From: Ignelater luminosus
Lineage: Eukaryota; Arthropoda; Insecta; Coleoptera; Elateridae
DNA length: 64,000 nt
Assembly: GCA_011009095.1 (NCBI GenBank)
Contig: VTPC01091236.1
Location: 807,719 to 871,718, forward strand
Reading direction: 5' to 3'
Under the pieces are notes generated by a model. The model ran no database searches and was not told the DNA's origin. It was given only the letters and a program-made list of their open reading frames with translations. Position numbers and translations under genes: made by a program. This document shows positions 55,148 through 64,000 of this stretch, one piece after another. Positions within the stretch are counted from its first letter, which is position 1, and every line of letters begins with the position of its first letter.

Positions 55148-56115
55148 AAGTCTAAAAATAAAAGAGACTTTTGAAAAGGTTGCTTTGTCTGCTTACAGAA
55201 ATTCAAATACACAAATGAAAGAAAAAAGGAATTACAAGCGGTCTCTTGTAATAAAGAAACGAAAAAAAAGGTTGAATTTATGACTAAGTGCTCAATAATA
55301 TTCGTATGTTTGTCGGCGCACATGCGGGCCATGTGTTTGGTATTTTAATAAACAGAAGCGGTACTAAAACAATTGCATCGAACGAACATGCAAAACTAGG
55401 TTGGGTTAGTTGCTTATACAAAAAGATAAATTTGAACTTGTTTATTAACCGAGTTTCTAAGTTTAGCGAAAACTAATTGCAAAATCGGGATGAAATTTCT
55501 TTCGCTGTTGAAAGACTTTTTAATTAAATTTATTTATAATTGTTATAAGAATCTTTGAAATAAAACTTGTTCTTGTTTACAAAAGGAGATTAGTACTGTT
55601 GTTGAACTTTAGGTTTATCACTCGGAAAAAACGAAAGCTATCAAATTGTTGGTTTCACTAATGTATGTGTCTTCTTGAAAAGTTACGCTGATAAAGTACA
55701 GTCAGTTTTTGTGTAGCTGCATTAAAAACCAGCGTTGCCGAAGTTACTCTGATCGGATCATAAAATTGTACTCCGCCACTCCTCTATTTGATATATGAGT
55801 CATTCTACCTCAAATCGCACAATTAGAAAAAATACGTATGTGCATATTCTTTGATATTTCTTCTTTAAGCTTGCAAAATACCAAGATGGAATTCCTCTTA
55901 GTTAGTCGGTAATTACTTATCGAACTTCGCGCGCCCAAAGTTCGTGAAATGCCCAGAGAACACAATTACGCCCTTCTGTTTAATTATAAATTAGAAATAA
56001 GCACATCTATATGTTATTAGAACAGAAACTATGAATTACATCTTTCAACATTAAAAAACATTGCACACACAATCGAGTTCAGACAAGACACTTTGAAAGA
56101 AGAATCGTTAAACAT
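55148..56115. other. Probable intronic or intergenic AT-rich stretch
   Basis: Follows the donor at 55071. No further exon, array or TIR pair was recognised before the MITE at 56119. Confidence 0.35.
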
Positions 56116-56118
56116 TTA

Positions 56119-56289
56119 GGGCCAGTTTATAGAAACTGAAGTAAAAGTTAATCGAGAATTAAATTTAATCCGGTGTTGTTGCTAGGATACAGTTAAATTC
56201 CGGCAAATCAATTTATGAGAATTTACATTTAATTAGAATTAAATTCTAACCTCAATTAAATATTTAATTCATCTTCAATAAACTAACCC
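56119..56289. mobile_element. Harbinger-type MITE with TTA TSD
   Basis: The left end GGGCCAGTTTATAGAA pairs with the right end, whose complement is GGGTTAGTTTATTGAAG. TTA flanks both ends (56116-56118 and 56290-56292). The 171-bp interior is rich in AATTAAATTTAAT motifs. No ORF. Confidence 0.75.
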
Positions 56290-56829
56290 TTAATTGCTTG
56301 ATAATGATGATAAATTGAGTTACTTTTTCTTCCCGAATCGCAAAAACTCAGGCTTAGATTTACGCTGGTTATCAGAAATAAAACTCAATTTGATATTAGC
56401 AATGTTCTTCTGAGTAGAGCCAAACAACTTTTTGGGCGTTTTGATTGGGTTGGAAACTAGCTATCATCCTTAATTTTTTAGTGGCACCTCCAGTTCCATA
56501 GCAAGACACCTTTCCACGTGATGTCGCAAAAAAGGTGCCACCCAGCATCACATTCAAAATTTTTTCTGGAAAATACAGATTGATTAAGTATTTTTTTAGT
56601 TTTTGTACTGAGCACAGATTCAAGAACAAACAGAATGTGCCCTATGAGCTCCAAGAAAATTTAATTCTTTTGGGCTCAGTTCGGGAAATCTGAAAACTTA
56701 TTTTTATTCAGGATGTTTATAAAACAGAGGTAGCTTCTCTTTAAGTTAACATAAAATAACTGGTTTTTGAATTTTGTATTCCCTCTTTTTCCCCTGCTGA
56801 CATTATCAGAATCCCAAAACTCTAATATC
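56290..56829. other. Intergenic, no recognised feature
   Basis: Minus-strand frame 56396-56629 has no known domain. Nothing else recognised. Confidence 0.3.
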
Positions 56830-56837
56830 GTCTACAC

Positions 56838-57040
56838 CATGGATGTCAACCTCGCGGCCCGCAACCAGTGTTTTCGCGGCCCGGCCAACAAAACGAAAAC
56901 ATTAAATTATCCTTGTCGTTTTTTATTTCTGTACTTTTCAGAATAAACGTACGTCTCGATGAATATTGATTTTTTGCGGCCCACTTAAACTTTTACCTTT
57001 TTATTTTGGCCCATGTTAGCCTTTGAGTTTGACACCCATG
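56838..57040. mobile_element. hAT-type MITE with perfect 8-bp TSD
   Basis: Ends are CATGGATGTCAACCTCGCGG and, inverted, CATGGGTGTCAAACTCAAAG. The subterminal GCGGCCCGC motif is typical of a widespread hAT group. GTCTACAC lies directly outside both ends (56830-56837 and 57041-57048). 203 bp, no ORF. Confidence 0.9.
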
Positions 57041-57061
57041 GTCTACACTTTAGAAGATTCG

Positions 57062-57338
57062 GTATGACTTCCGTATGTCCGCCTACCACGGATCAGGCTA
57101 GTTGAACTGTCATATTGTCATGTCGAGAGGGTCACGGGGGTACTGAGTCTAGGTGCCGAAGGTACCACGAAAATTTAACGTGCAGTTCTATGAGATAACC
57201 TCTAACCTAACTTCGAACCTAAATGCGCATAACTATTTAACAGGGCTTCCCCGGCACCTCCGTGACCCTCTCGACCAATCCGACAATATGACCCTTCAAC
57301 TGACCTAATCCGTGGTAGGCGGACATACGGAAAATCCA
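57062..57338. mobile_element. Foldback element with CCTAA-like core, complete copy
   Basis: The left arm (TTCCGTATGTCCGCCTACCA, CGGATCAGGCTAGTTGAA, TCGAGAGGGTCACGGGGGTA) pairs with the right arm (complement TTCCGTATGTCCGCCTACCA, CGGATTAGGTCAGTTGAA, TCGAGAGGGTCACGGAGGTG). Arms are about 100 bp. The core contains AACCTCTAACCTAACTTCGA and AACCTAAATGCGCATAAC. The left arm also occurs at 41021-41185. Confidence 0.75.
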
Positions 57339-57339
57339 G

Positions 57340-58498
57340 CCTAAGATTCTAGATGATTTTGATTCTTCTGATTTTGCGTGAACGCAGAGGACATGTCTTG
57401 TTTTGTTTGAACATAACGTGGAATACTTACCTTTCTCTTTCTGTTTAACGGTCAATAGTTATTCTGATAACACAAGCCTGCGTTTGTTTTGAAAAATTGT
57501 TTTCAATCTGGTGGCTGATTCTTATGTAGTTTTAGGTGAATCCAAATATGCACTACGTCTTTCTCCATCACGGAATTTTTCACAAAAAGGCTTGAATCTT
57601 TTTAAAAAATTATAAAAAACAATATTTATTTAAATTTTAAAGTTATTTACAAGTGATATGAAAAACAAAATTGTCAAACCGGGTCGATTTCTCATAGCCT
57701 ACCAGATATTAAGAAAACATTGATTTCTTCCGAAATCTTAAAATCGGTTTATTTTGAAAACAGCTAATGGTACGAAAAAATCGTGAAGGAGTAACTTGTA
57801 GAGTTTTATACGTAGAATATGATAATTATCCCCAAACGATTGTCAACTGTTTTACATCCAAGATATAGCATAAAGTTGGTAGTTTTTTAATGTAATGAAT
57901 AGTGGACTTTCGGCTCAAAAGAAAGCCTTATTCTTTTCTTGTTTCTTATCTTATCTTTAAGTTTCATATAACTACATGCGTTTTACTGACGCCGGAATCA
58001 AATATTTTCTAGAACGTTGGTGTCACTAAAACGCCTGTAGTCATAGTGACTTTTTCGAAGTTTGATTGTTTTAACTACAAGGTGATTGTTTAAGTATAAT
58101 CAAATCTAGTAAAAAAGATTATTTATCTTATGTTCGCTTATTCTTTGTTATGATCTAGGGTCATCCTCGGTTTCATATTTGAATGACCTTTAAAAATGAT
58201 ACGATGGTCTCCATTAACCAGTCTGCACATTCTATTCAAGTGACAACATTGTCTCAACTCGCGTCAACGATCATAGAATATAATAACAAATAAATTTGAT
58301 GCTTTTATAACGGGCCGGCGCAAAGGCGTGCAAATGCACAACGGAGATAAAAGATAGTTCAAACTGTCGTTAAACGCAGCACGCATCACCTGGTTTACCA
58401 GATGAAGGTTCCTTAAGAAATTCTGTTATAAGCGCCAAATACTCGATCTGTCCTGACCTGAAGATTTTTCTACGTTTCGAATGGTATACTCTTCTGGT
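57340..58498. other. AT-rich stretch without a recognised gene
   Basis: No coding region or array recognised. The minus-strand frame 57237-57455 begins inside the foldback element and is not credible. Confidence 0.35.
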
Positions 58499-58499
58499 T

Positions 58500-58745
58500 A
58501 TTTAGTATCTACGAGTGTTAAAAAGTCGATTCCTAGCGTTTTTCCCAAAATGTTCAGCGTTTCTTCTCGATATTCAGACATTTAATAACATTTTGAAATC
58601 CAATATTTGTAAGTCCCTAAGTAGTTTTTCCGATTTCGATCCCTAGTTTAGAGTGAATTCCCAACGTTTTCTCTGGTTTCAGCGTTCTTCCCAAAATATT
58701 CAGACATTTAACAAATATTATGGAAACTGATATTTTTAAGTCACT
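58500..58745 (-). repeat. Satellite-like monomers, inverted pair of copies
   Basis: On the minus strand two monomers start AAATGTCTGAATATT (near 58712 and 58585) and are followed by TGGGAARAACGC, GACTTTTTAACACTCGTAG and ATACTAAATAACCA. Same family as 29255-29600. Confidence 0.6.
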
Positions 58746-59350
58746 AAGAAAAACATGATCGTTGCGACCTCTGTTGGAAATTTAAAAAACTAATAATAAG
58801 GTGAACAGGCTGTTACACAACAGTGAAACATATCTTCAGAAACAGGCATTTTGATACGTTTCAACAAAATTTAGCCCAACCTGTTGTTTTGCCAAATGTA
58901 AAGCAAACTCGAAAAACTCGTTGGTTATGTGCTTTTTTAGCAACTTTGCTATTGATGATGGCTCATGTCGAATTATGATTATTAAATTTTTGATTAGATC
59001 TAATTATAATTAAGCTCATAAGAGAGATTCTTATAAAAATTCACGAAGTGATGAGAAAAACTGGAGTAGATATGAGCCTTTTCACGTGAAATCGAACAGT
59101 CACGAGACATCAGATTCTCGTAAATGCTCAAATTTTCTTTTACATGTGACACTAATCAAAAGAAGACATGTCCATTTGGTTTTTTGCCGTTTTTCCCTAA
59201 ATAATGAAAATTTTTCCAAGTTTATAGCAGTGTTTGAAAACCCACTACTTAAAATTACACATCGCACAACTTCAAGTTTAATGTCCCAGGAGGAAACAGT
59301 TTTGTGCGATTTTCTCAACTCTACTTCTTGTAGATGCGTCTGAATTTGAA
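58746..59350. other. Intergenic, no recognised feature
   Basis: Nothing recognised. Frames at 59086-59441 on the two strands overlap each other and lack domains. Confidence 0.3.
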
Positions 59351-59354
59351 TGAA

Positions 59355-59530
59355 TACTTCTCGGATGTCTGGAAATTCTGAAAAGAGGGCTAAGAATTCA
59401 GAGAAAAGCGCCGGAAATCTACTCTGAACACCCAAACACACTAAATAACCAACAGATTATTAATTGAAAATTACGAATTACGTCATACTATTAGAAACGT
59501 ATAAGAATGTTTAGATTGAGACTACTGGTA
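59355..59530 (+). repeat. Satellite-like monomer
   Basis: GGATGTCTGGAAATTCTG (59363), GCGCCGGAAATCTACTCTGA, CACTAAATAACCAACAGAT, TATTAATTGAAAATTACGAA, TTACGTCATACTATTAGAAA and CGTATAAGAATGTTTAGA match the 29467-29590 monomer in order. Confidence 0.65.
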
Positions 59531-59784
59531 GGATATTTAGAGCTTACAGCAGAATTTCTTATGACACCTTCGTACTGTAAACAGGGTAGGACGTGAAATA
59601 TTTAATGTCAATTTTAGTAATTGTCTTATTCGACATTGTGCAGTGCCTAGTCACAGTGTTGCCTACGGTAAATTCCTGTGCTTAAGTCCACGAGCAAGCA
59701 TCAAGTGATCGGATTGGTAGCATAAAATCGCTGAACGGTTGGCAGCACCCGTTTGCAAAAAACTAACTCACTACATTACAGCTC

Positions 59785-60365
59785 GTGGACAAAGCAAATG
59801 CTGCAGTTCTTGCTGCCTGATCATATTCTTGTCCCTTTGTCTAACAAATTGCATCTTTTGAGCCTTGAAGCTAAGGGTTCTGCTTGAGTTTTTGACTAAT
59901 TCAGATCACGGACTAAATCATTCAAATCGGACTGGCTTATTTTATGCTGCTCTTCAGACATGTCAACAAAGTCGGGGTTCGTTTCCCTGTTTTTTGCCCT
60001 TCGGGTGCTCTTCAGTATCCAGAGTCCATGAATCTGGTGGGGATGGTATAGGAAAGTTCGTGGTATTGGGCAGCACAGGTCTTATAGCTGAAGGGAGGTT
60101 TGGATATTTTACTTTACTTTTTGACTTATTCGATATACCGTTGATTTTAGTTGTACAAAAGTAGCAGTCTGAAGAGTGGTCCCTTGGCTCTCTCCATATC
60201 ATTGGAACTACAAATAGCACGTGACGAGATTTCCATTCAGCCAGCTTGTGAGCTAGGAAACACATGTTAAATAGCAGATATGTGGGGCCCTGATCTCCAA
60301 ATTTACATCCGAAGTACAGTTCATAACTTTTTTGATGTAAAAGAAAATTTGTAAAAATCTTACCT
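59785..60365 (-). pseudogene. CYVCGEF-family transposon protein fragment
   Basis: The minus strand reads GDQGPTYLLFNMCFLAHKLA, then VPMIWREPRDHSSDCYFCTT, KINGISNKSKSKVKYPNLP and SAIRPVLPNTTNFPIP. Broken frames follow, ending in sequence related to a Leu/Arg-rich segment near 59800. Compared with 21309-21764, this copy keeps the region following the second Cys pair. Truncated and frameshifted. Confidence 0.65.
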
Positions 60366-60494
60366 TTTTCGTCAAATGCCTAGATTCATAAGGGCACTCT
60401 ACGTTAAGAGGTTGTCACGACGTCCCGATGTCTTACTTCGGAGTTCGTCTGATTTGGAGCTCGATGGGACTCTGCGTGCCTGGTAAAAATCTCA

Positions 60495-60800
60495 TTTTCG
60501 TCGCATAATTATCTAAAAATCCTAAATTGAATTTAAAAGGTATAAAAAGGGTCGAAAATCATCTCACAGTTTGCCTGCCATTCATCATTCAACTAGCAAG
60601 TTTCAGAGCGAACGGTTGCGTTTTATTGTTAGTTTGTTTTGTGTAGTTTTGGTAAGTTCCCTTGAAACATCTGAAGGTAAAATTGAAATTTTTCATCAAA
60701 TTACTACCTGGTATTAAGAATATTGGAATTTCTCTATAGGGCTCGTCGCGAGAGATGCAAAACCTTGGGAGAATTTTTGATTTTTCAAGGTTGAAAATTT
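60495..60800 (+). repeat. About 1-kb dispersed repeat family, copy 3 (truncated)
   Basis: ATTATCTAAAAATCCTAAAT, GTATAAAAAGGGTCG, GGTAAGTTCCCTTGAAACAT, CTACCTGGTATTAAGAATA and ATGCAAAACCTTGGGAGAAT match copies at 47760-48080 and (inverted) 5370-5760. Confidence 0.65.
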
Positions 60801-60839
60801 TTCGATGGGGCAATACGGGAACTTTCCATTGCTGTTGTG

Positions 60840-61479
60840 AGGGCAGAGATTAGTTATAGTCTGACGGGAAATATTTCTTTAGGTCCATTCTTTATACACT
60901 GGACTATGCTTGCTAACTTGCGTTGAAATGTAGATACCATGAACTTAATTAAAGTTCGTGAAATTCTAATTTGTACAGTAGTATATAATGATAACTTTAT
61001 TAACTTTTAAAAACTGTACATCTCTGAATTTGAAGTTTTATAGTAAAAATACGAAGGCAACCGCAACGAGTTAAAATGCGAAAGATACTATAATTGGCAA
61101 ATCTTCAATAGCCTTATAATAAAAGAAATAGTGATATTCAAATACAAATACTAAGCATCACTAGACATCAAAGGTTCGAACGTACTTACTTTTATAAGGA
61201 ATCGTTATCCTCTTATATTGCATGGCAGGATCAATCGCATGCTGTTATTATCATTGTGGAATAGAGCGAAAAGTTCTGTTTTAAAGTTACGTTCTTGCTC
61301 TACTAGCTTTTGTAGAGTACGCTCAGTCAGTAGACATTGTTATGCTAGTTACAATAGTAAGGAGATATTTCTATTTTTTGTTTTCGTTCTTTCTTTACGT
61401 GTCAAATTATTTTCTTGTACAGACTGTCTCAAATTCGATACTATTACGTGAATAATTCTATTTCAGCTACAAAAATAAA
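60840..61479. other. AT-rich intergenic stretch
   Basis: No gene or repeat recognised. Confidence 0.3.
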
Positions 61480-61480
61480 A

Positions 61481-61945
61481 CCAATTGTACAGTGTGTCTC
61501 ATTTTTGACGTATTCATAAGGTATTTCAGTTATCATAAGAGATAGATCGGTGGGGTTTGCAATATATGTACTACCTTTTCAAGCCAAATTCATTGGTAAA
61601 AACGAATTTAGCGTTCGTGTTCTGTTTTCGAGTTATAAACAAAAATTCGAAATTTCTCATTTTCTCTAAAATACTGCTATGGAAATAGTCACTATGAGAT
61701 TTTGTAGGTCATTAGCGGAGAATCGCATATTTAAAAATGTACCGCCATCCATGACATTCGAGTTAGAAGTAATACTTTAATTTTTTTAAATGCAAATCAT
61801 AGTTGGCTTAGTGTTCGTTGGAAAAAGAATTTGCAGAGCTTCCTAACGATATAAAGTGTTTATTTTTAAAAATGCCGTGATACCACTAAAAATTACGTGG
61901 CACTCAAGATTTCGAAATTTAAACAGGCTAGGCACACAGTGGGGT
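61481..61945 (+). mobile_element. Mariner-type end remnant
   Basis: GTACAGTGTGTCTCATTTTT at about 61489 is a mariner-type terminus similar to 8102. The 450 bp that follow (TATGGAAATAGTCACTATGA) are typical of non-coding mariner-derived MITE interior. No opposite end was read. Confidence 0.4.
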
Positions 61946-62465
61946 ATTATTCGTAAACAGAAGACAGAAGACTGGGCCAAGGACTCTTTCCTGTAGTACT
62001 CCAGCCGTGATGTCTTCTAATTCTCAGAATTGGTCTACCTGTATAATCTCTCGAAAATGCTTTCAATATTACGCAGCTTAAAGATCAATGATAAAATGTA
62101 ATTCGTTAATAATACCTAAATAAAATTAGTCTTATGCTGTGCAGTTTTTAATTGTGAACAGTTTTTGTATTAACATAATAAACCTTTGCAGCAAATTACA
62201 GAATTGACGCCAACAGAGAACAAGTTTCATAAAACTTTCATGATTAATTAATTATAATCGTCAGAGATATTTCAAACATGTTTATCACAGTGTTGTAATT
62301 GTACAAGCAGAGATTCTTGCTGATACGTGGATTAACCTCTTTCCAATCAAAAACTGACAATTAGCTGTTGACGCTTGACATTGTCACCATTCAGTCGCGG
62401 TCTGCGTGTTGTAAACTTGACAGATTCCAATATAACCAAAATTATGCTACAGTAGGGCGAATTAT
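61946..62465. other. Intergenic, no recognised feature
   Basis: Nothing recognised. Confidence 0.3.
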
Positions 62466-63215
62466 ATTCCAAAAATATATTCGTGCTTCATATGTTTTCT
62501 TAAATTTCTAATAAATAGGTGCTTGGTCCAACATCTGAACGTGCTTCCGAGGGAGGGGGCATTCAAGAGTTGTAGTGATGTTACTAAATTAGTCTTGCGC
62601 AGGTGAAATTTCCAAACCCGACCCAACTGGAAACAAACTTGACGCGACCCGAAACAAACCAGTGACTTGTTGATCAGCTCGACAAACCCGAAAGGCCTAA
62701 ACTGCTCGCAAGCCCCGAATAACTTGTCGCCCGAGATGCTCGGACGGCCTGACAAACCCGAAATTATTTGCAGAAATCTATTCGTACTTCATATGTTTTC
62801 TTACATTTCTAATAAATACGTGCTTGGTCCAACATCTGCACGTACTTCTGAGGGAGGGGGCATTTAAGAGTTATAGTGACGTCACCGAATTAAAGCTTTG
62901 CACAGACCGAAATTTCCAGGCCCGGCCCGACTGGGGAGAAACTTGACCCCACCCAAAGAAAGCCGGTAACTTCTTGATCAGGCCCGACAAGCCCGATAGG
63001 GCCAAACGCCCCGGGAGCCCCCAATAGTCTGCCGAGAAGTTCGACAGAGAAACCAGAAGGACTAAGAAGTCCAAGAGGCCCGACCGACGGTCCAACAACA
63101 CCAACGGCCTGCGAGGCTCCGACGGTCCAAAAGATCCGTGAAGTTCGAACAGCCTGATAGACCCCAAGAAGCCCGAAGGGTCGAAACATTCAAAAGGCCC
63201 GACACACACTGGTAG
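62466..63215 (+). repeat. Two tandem units, each a unique leader plus CCGANAGGY array (copies 4 and 5)
   Basis: Unit 1 (62466-62762) and unit 2 (62763-63215) both begin with TTCATATGTTTTCTTA, then AATTTCTAATAAATA, GTGCTTGGTCCAACATCTG and CGAGGGAGGGGGCATTYAAG. TGCRCAG and GAAATTTCCA follow, then AAACTTGACSCSACCC, a TGATCAG segment and 9-nt units (CCGACAAGC, CCGATAGGG, CCGAAGGGT). The array is short in unit 1 (about 80 bp) and long in unit 2 (about 250 bp). Confidence 0.8.
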
Positions 63216-63519
63216 GAAATGACGAAAAACCGGTCAAAACTAAATAACTCTCAGAATTGCTTAAATATTTTGTAGATAAGGTGTTATTGGCGCCTCTGCT
63301 ATCCAAAGTAATGTAGAAAATGGAAATGGTTTTATTTATTTGTTTGTTTTATCGACGAAATTCGTATCTGAATTCGTACATTCCGTCTGTCTGTTGGTCT
63401 GTTGTCATGTTACCCTAACTTTACAGGACATGTTATATATGAAATTAACTTAGAATTTTCTCCTGATTACAAATACATAATTGGTATTTCGGTATTTCGA
63501 ATACTTTTCGAGATAATTA

Positions 63520-63745
63520 AGAAACGATCCAAGAAGTTCGAACGGTCCATAGACCCGAGAAGTCCGAAGGGCCGAAACGTCCAAAAGGCCCGACCGGTCC
63601 GAACGGCCCGATAGGACCGAGAAGTTTAAAAAGCCTAGCAGGGCCAAGAGGTCCGAGAAATCCGAACCGCCCGATAGACCCGAGAGTCCCGAAGGGCCGA
63701 GAAGTTCAAAAGGCCCGACAGACCCGTGTGGCTTGACGGGACGTA
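63520..63745 (+). repeat. CCGANAGGY array, copy 6 (no leader)
   Basis: About 22-24 units can be laid out at 9-nt spacing (TCCAAGAAG, TCGAACGGT, CCGAGAAGT, CCGAAACGT, CCAAAAGGC, CCGACCGGT, CCGAACGGC, CCGATAGGA), with an occasional 8-nt unit CCGAAGGG. No leader is present. Confidence 0.75.
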
Positions 63746-64000
63746 GAGCGATAGATAGAGAGATAAAAAATAAACATGACAGCCTTGTCTAGAGCGGATA
63801 CGAGATTGTCAAATTAAATGAGAACAAATGTCTTAATGTAAAGCCTTCTATGTTTTACATTTCACACCCTGTGTCTTCCAAACAAAATGACCGAATTTAA
63901 AAATTCCAACGGGGCAATATGGAGAATTGAAAGCCCTTTCTAATGATGTGCCACTTCAATCCGCTTCTCGTTAGAAATTCTTGAGGGATTGACACGCCCC
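63746..64000. other. Window end, no recognised feature
   Basis: AT-rich; nothing recognised. Confidence 0.3.

Noticed and set aside
62871-63209. Collagen-like reverse-strand frames over the array, also at 28675-28967, 29531-29846 and 30217-30468
   Set aside because: Their Gly-X-Y pattern follows from the 9-nt repeat unit; frames shift wherever an 8-nt unit occurs, and no start or splice context supports a gene.

Overview
The window looks like repeat-rich insect nuclear DNA, probably from a beetle. It is AT-rich, with a ten-exon prophenoloxidase gene whose introns are all 51-60 nt, arthropod transposon families, and TTAGG/CCTAA telomere-like tracts. No bacterial operons, tRNA genes, rRNA genes or CRISPR arrays were recognised.

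Host genes are few. A complete prophenoloxidase gene lies on the minus strand at 14243-16796: ten exons joined by GT-AG introns encode 683 residues with all six copper histidines. A single-exon ORF at 2772-3755 encodes a proline-rich, probably disordered protein of 327 residues. A probable first coding exon of an unrecognised acidic, low-complexity protein lies at 54074-55070 and ends at a good splice donor.

Almost everything else with a readable signal is transposon-derived, mostly broken and often nested. DNA transposons: a pogo/Tigger-like element (17832-21130) carrying an inserted mariner; decayed Tc1/mariner-type transposases near 8.6 kb, 31 kb and 52.5 kb; and several MITEs with readable target-site duplications (two hAT-type with perfect 8-bp TSDs, two Harbinger-type with TTA, two or more TA-type). 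Retroelements: two RTE-like LINEs diverging at 9.8-13.6 kb, an RTE-like fragment at 33.8 kb, an R1-clade LINE at 41.2-43.3 kb inserted in CCTAA repeats, and a gag-only LTR element at 34.3-36.8 kb.

The less ordinary material is of three kinds. (1) Elements with inverted ends encode what look like the C-terminal (22.5-23.3 kb, PIN/FEN-like acidic motifs) and N-terminal (44.3-44.8 kb, Cys/His-rich) halves of one unclassified transposon protein family; the second has inverted arms of about 700 bp. (2) A dispersed repeat is built from a 9-nt unit, CCGANAGGY, behind a conserved leader (0.6, 28.7, 29.6, 30.2, 62.6, 62.9 and 63.5 kb), with an associated satellite-like monomer. (3) Foldback elements have a degenerate CCTAA core (29.8, 41.0 and 57.1 kb); one core appears to be the landing site of the R1 LINE.

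No functional cooperation between neighbouring genes is suggested. The layout is a gene-poor island of nested insertions around three host coding regions.
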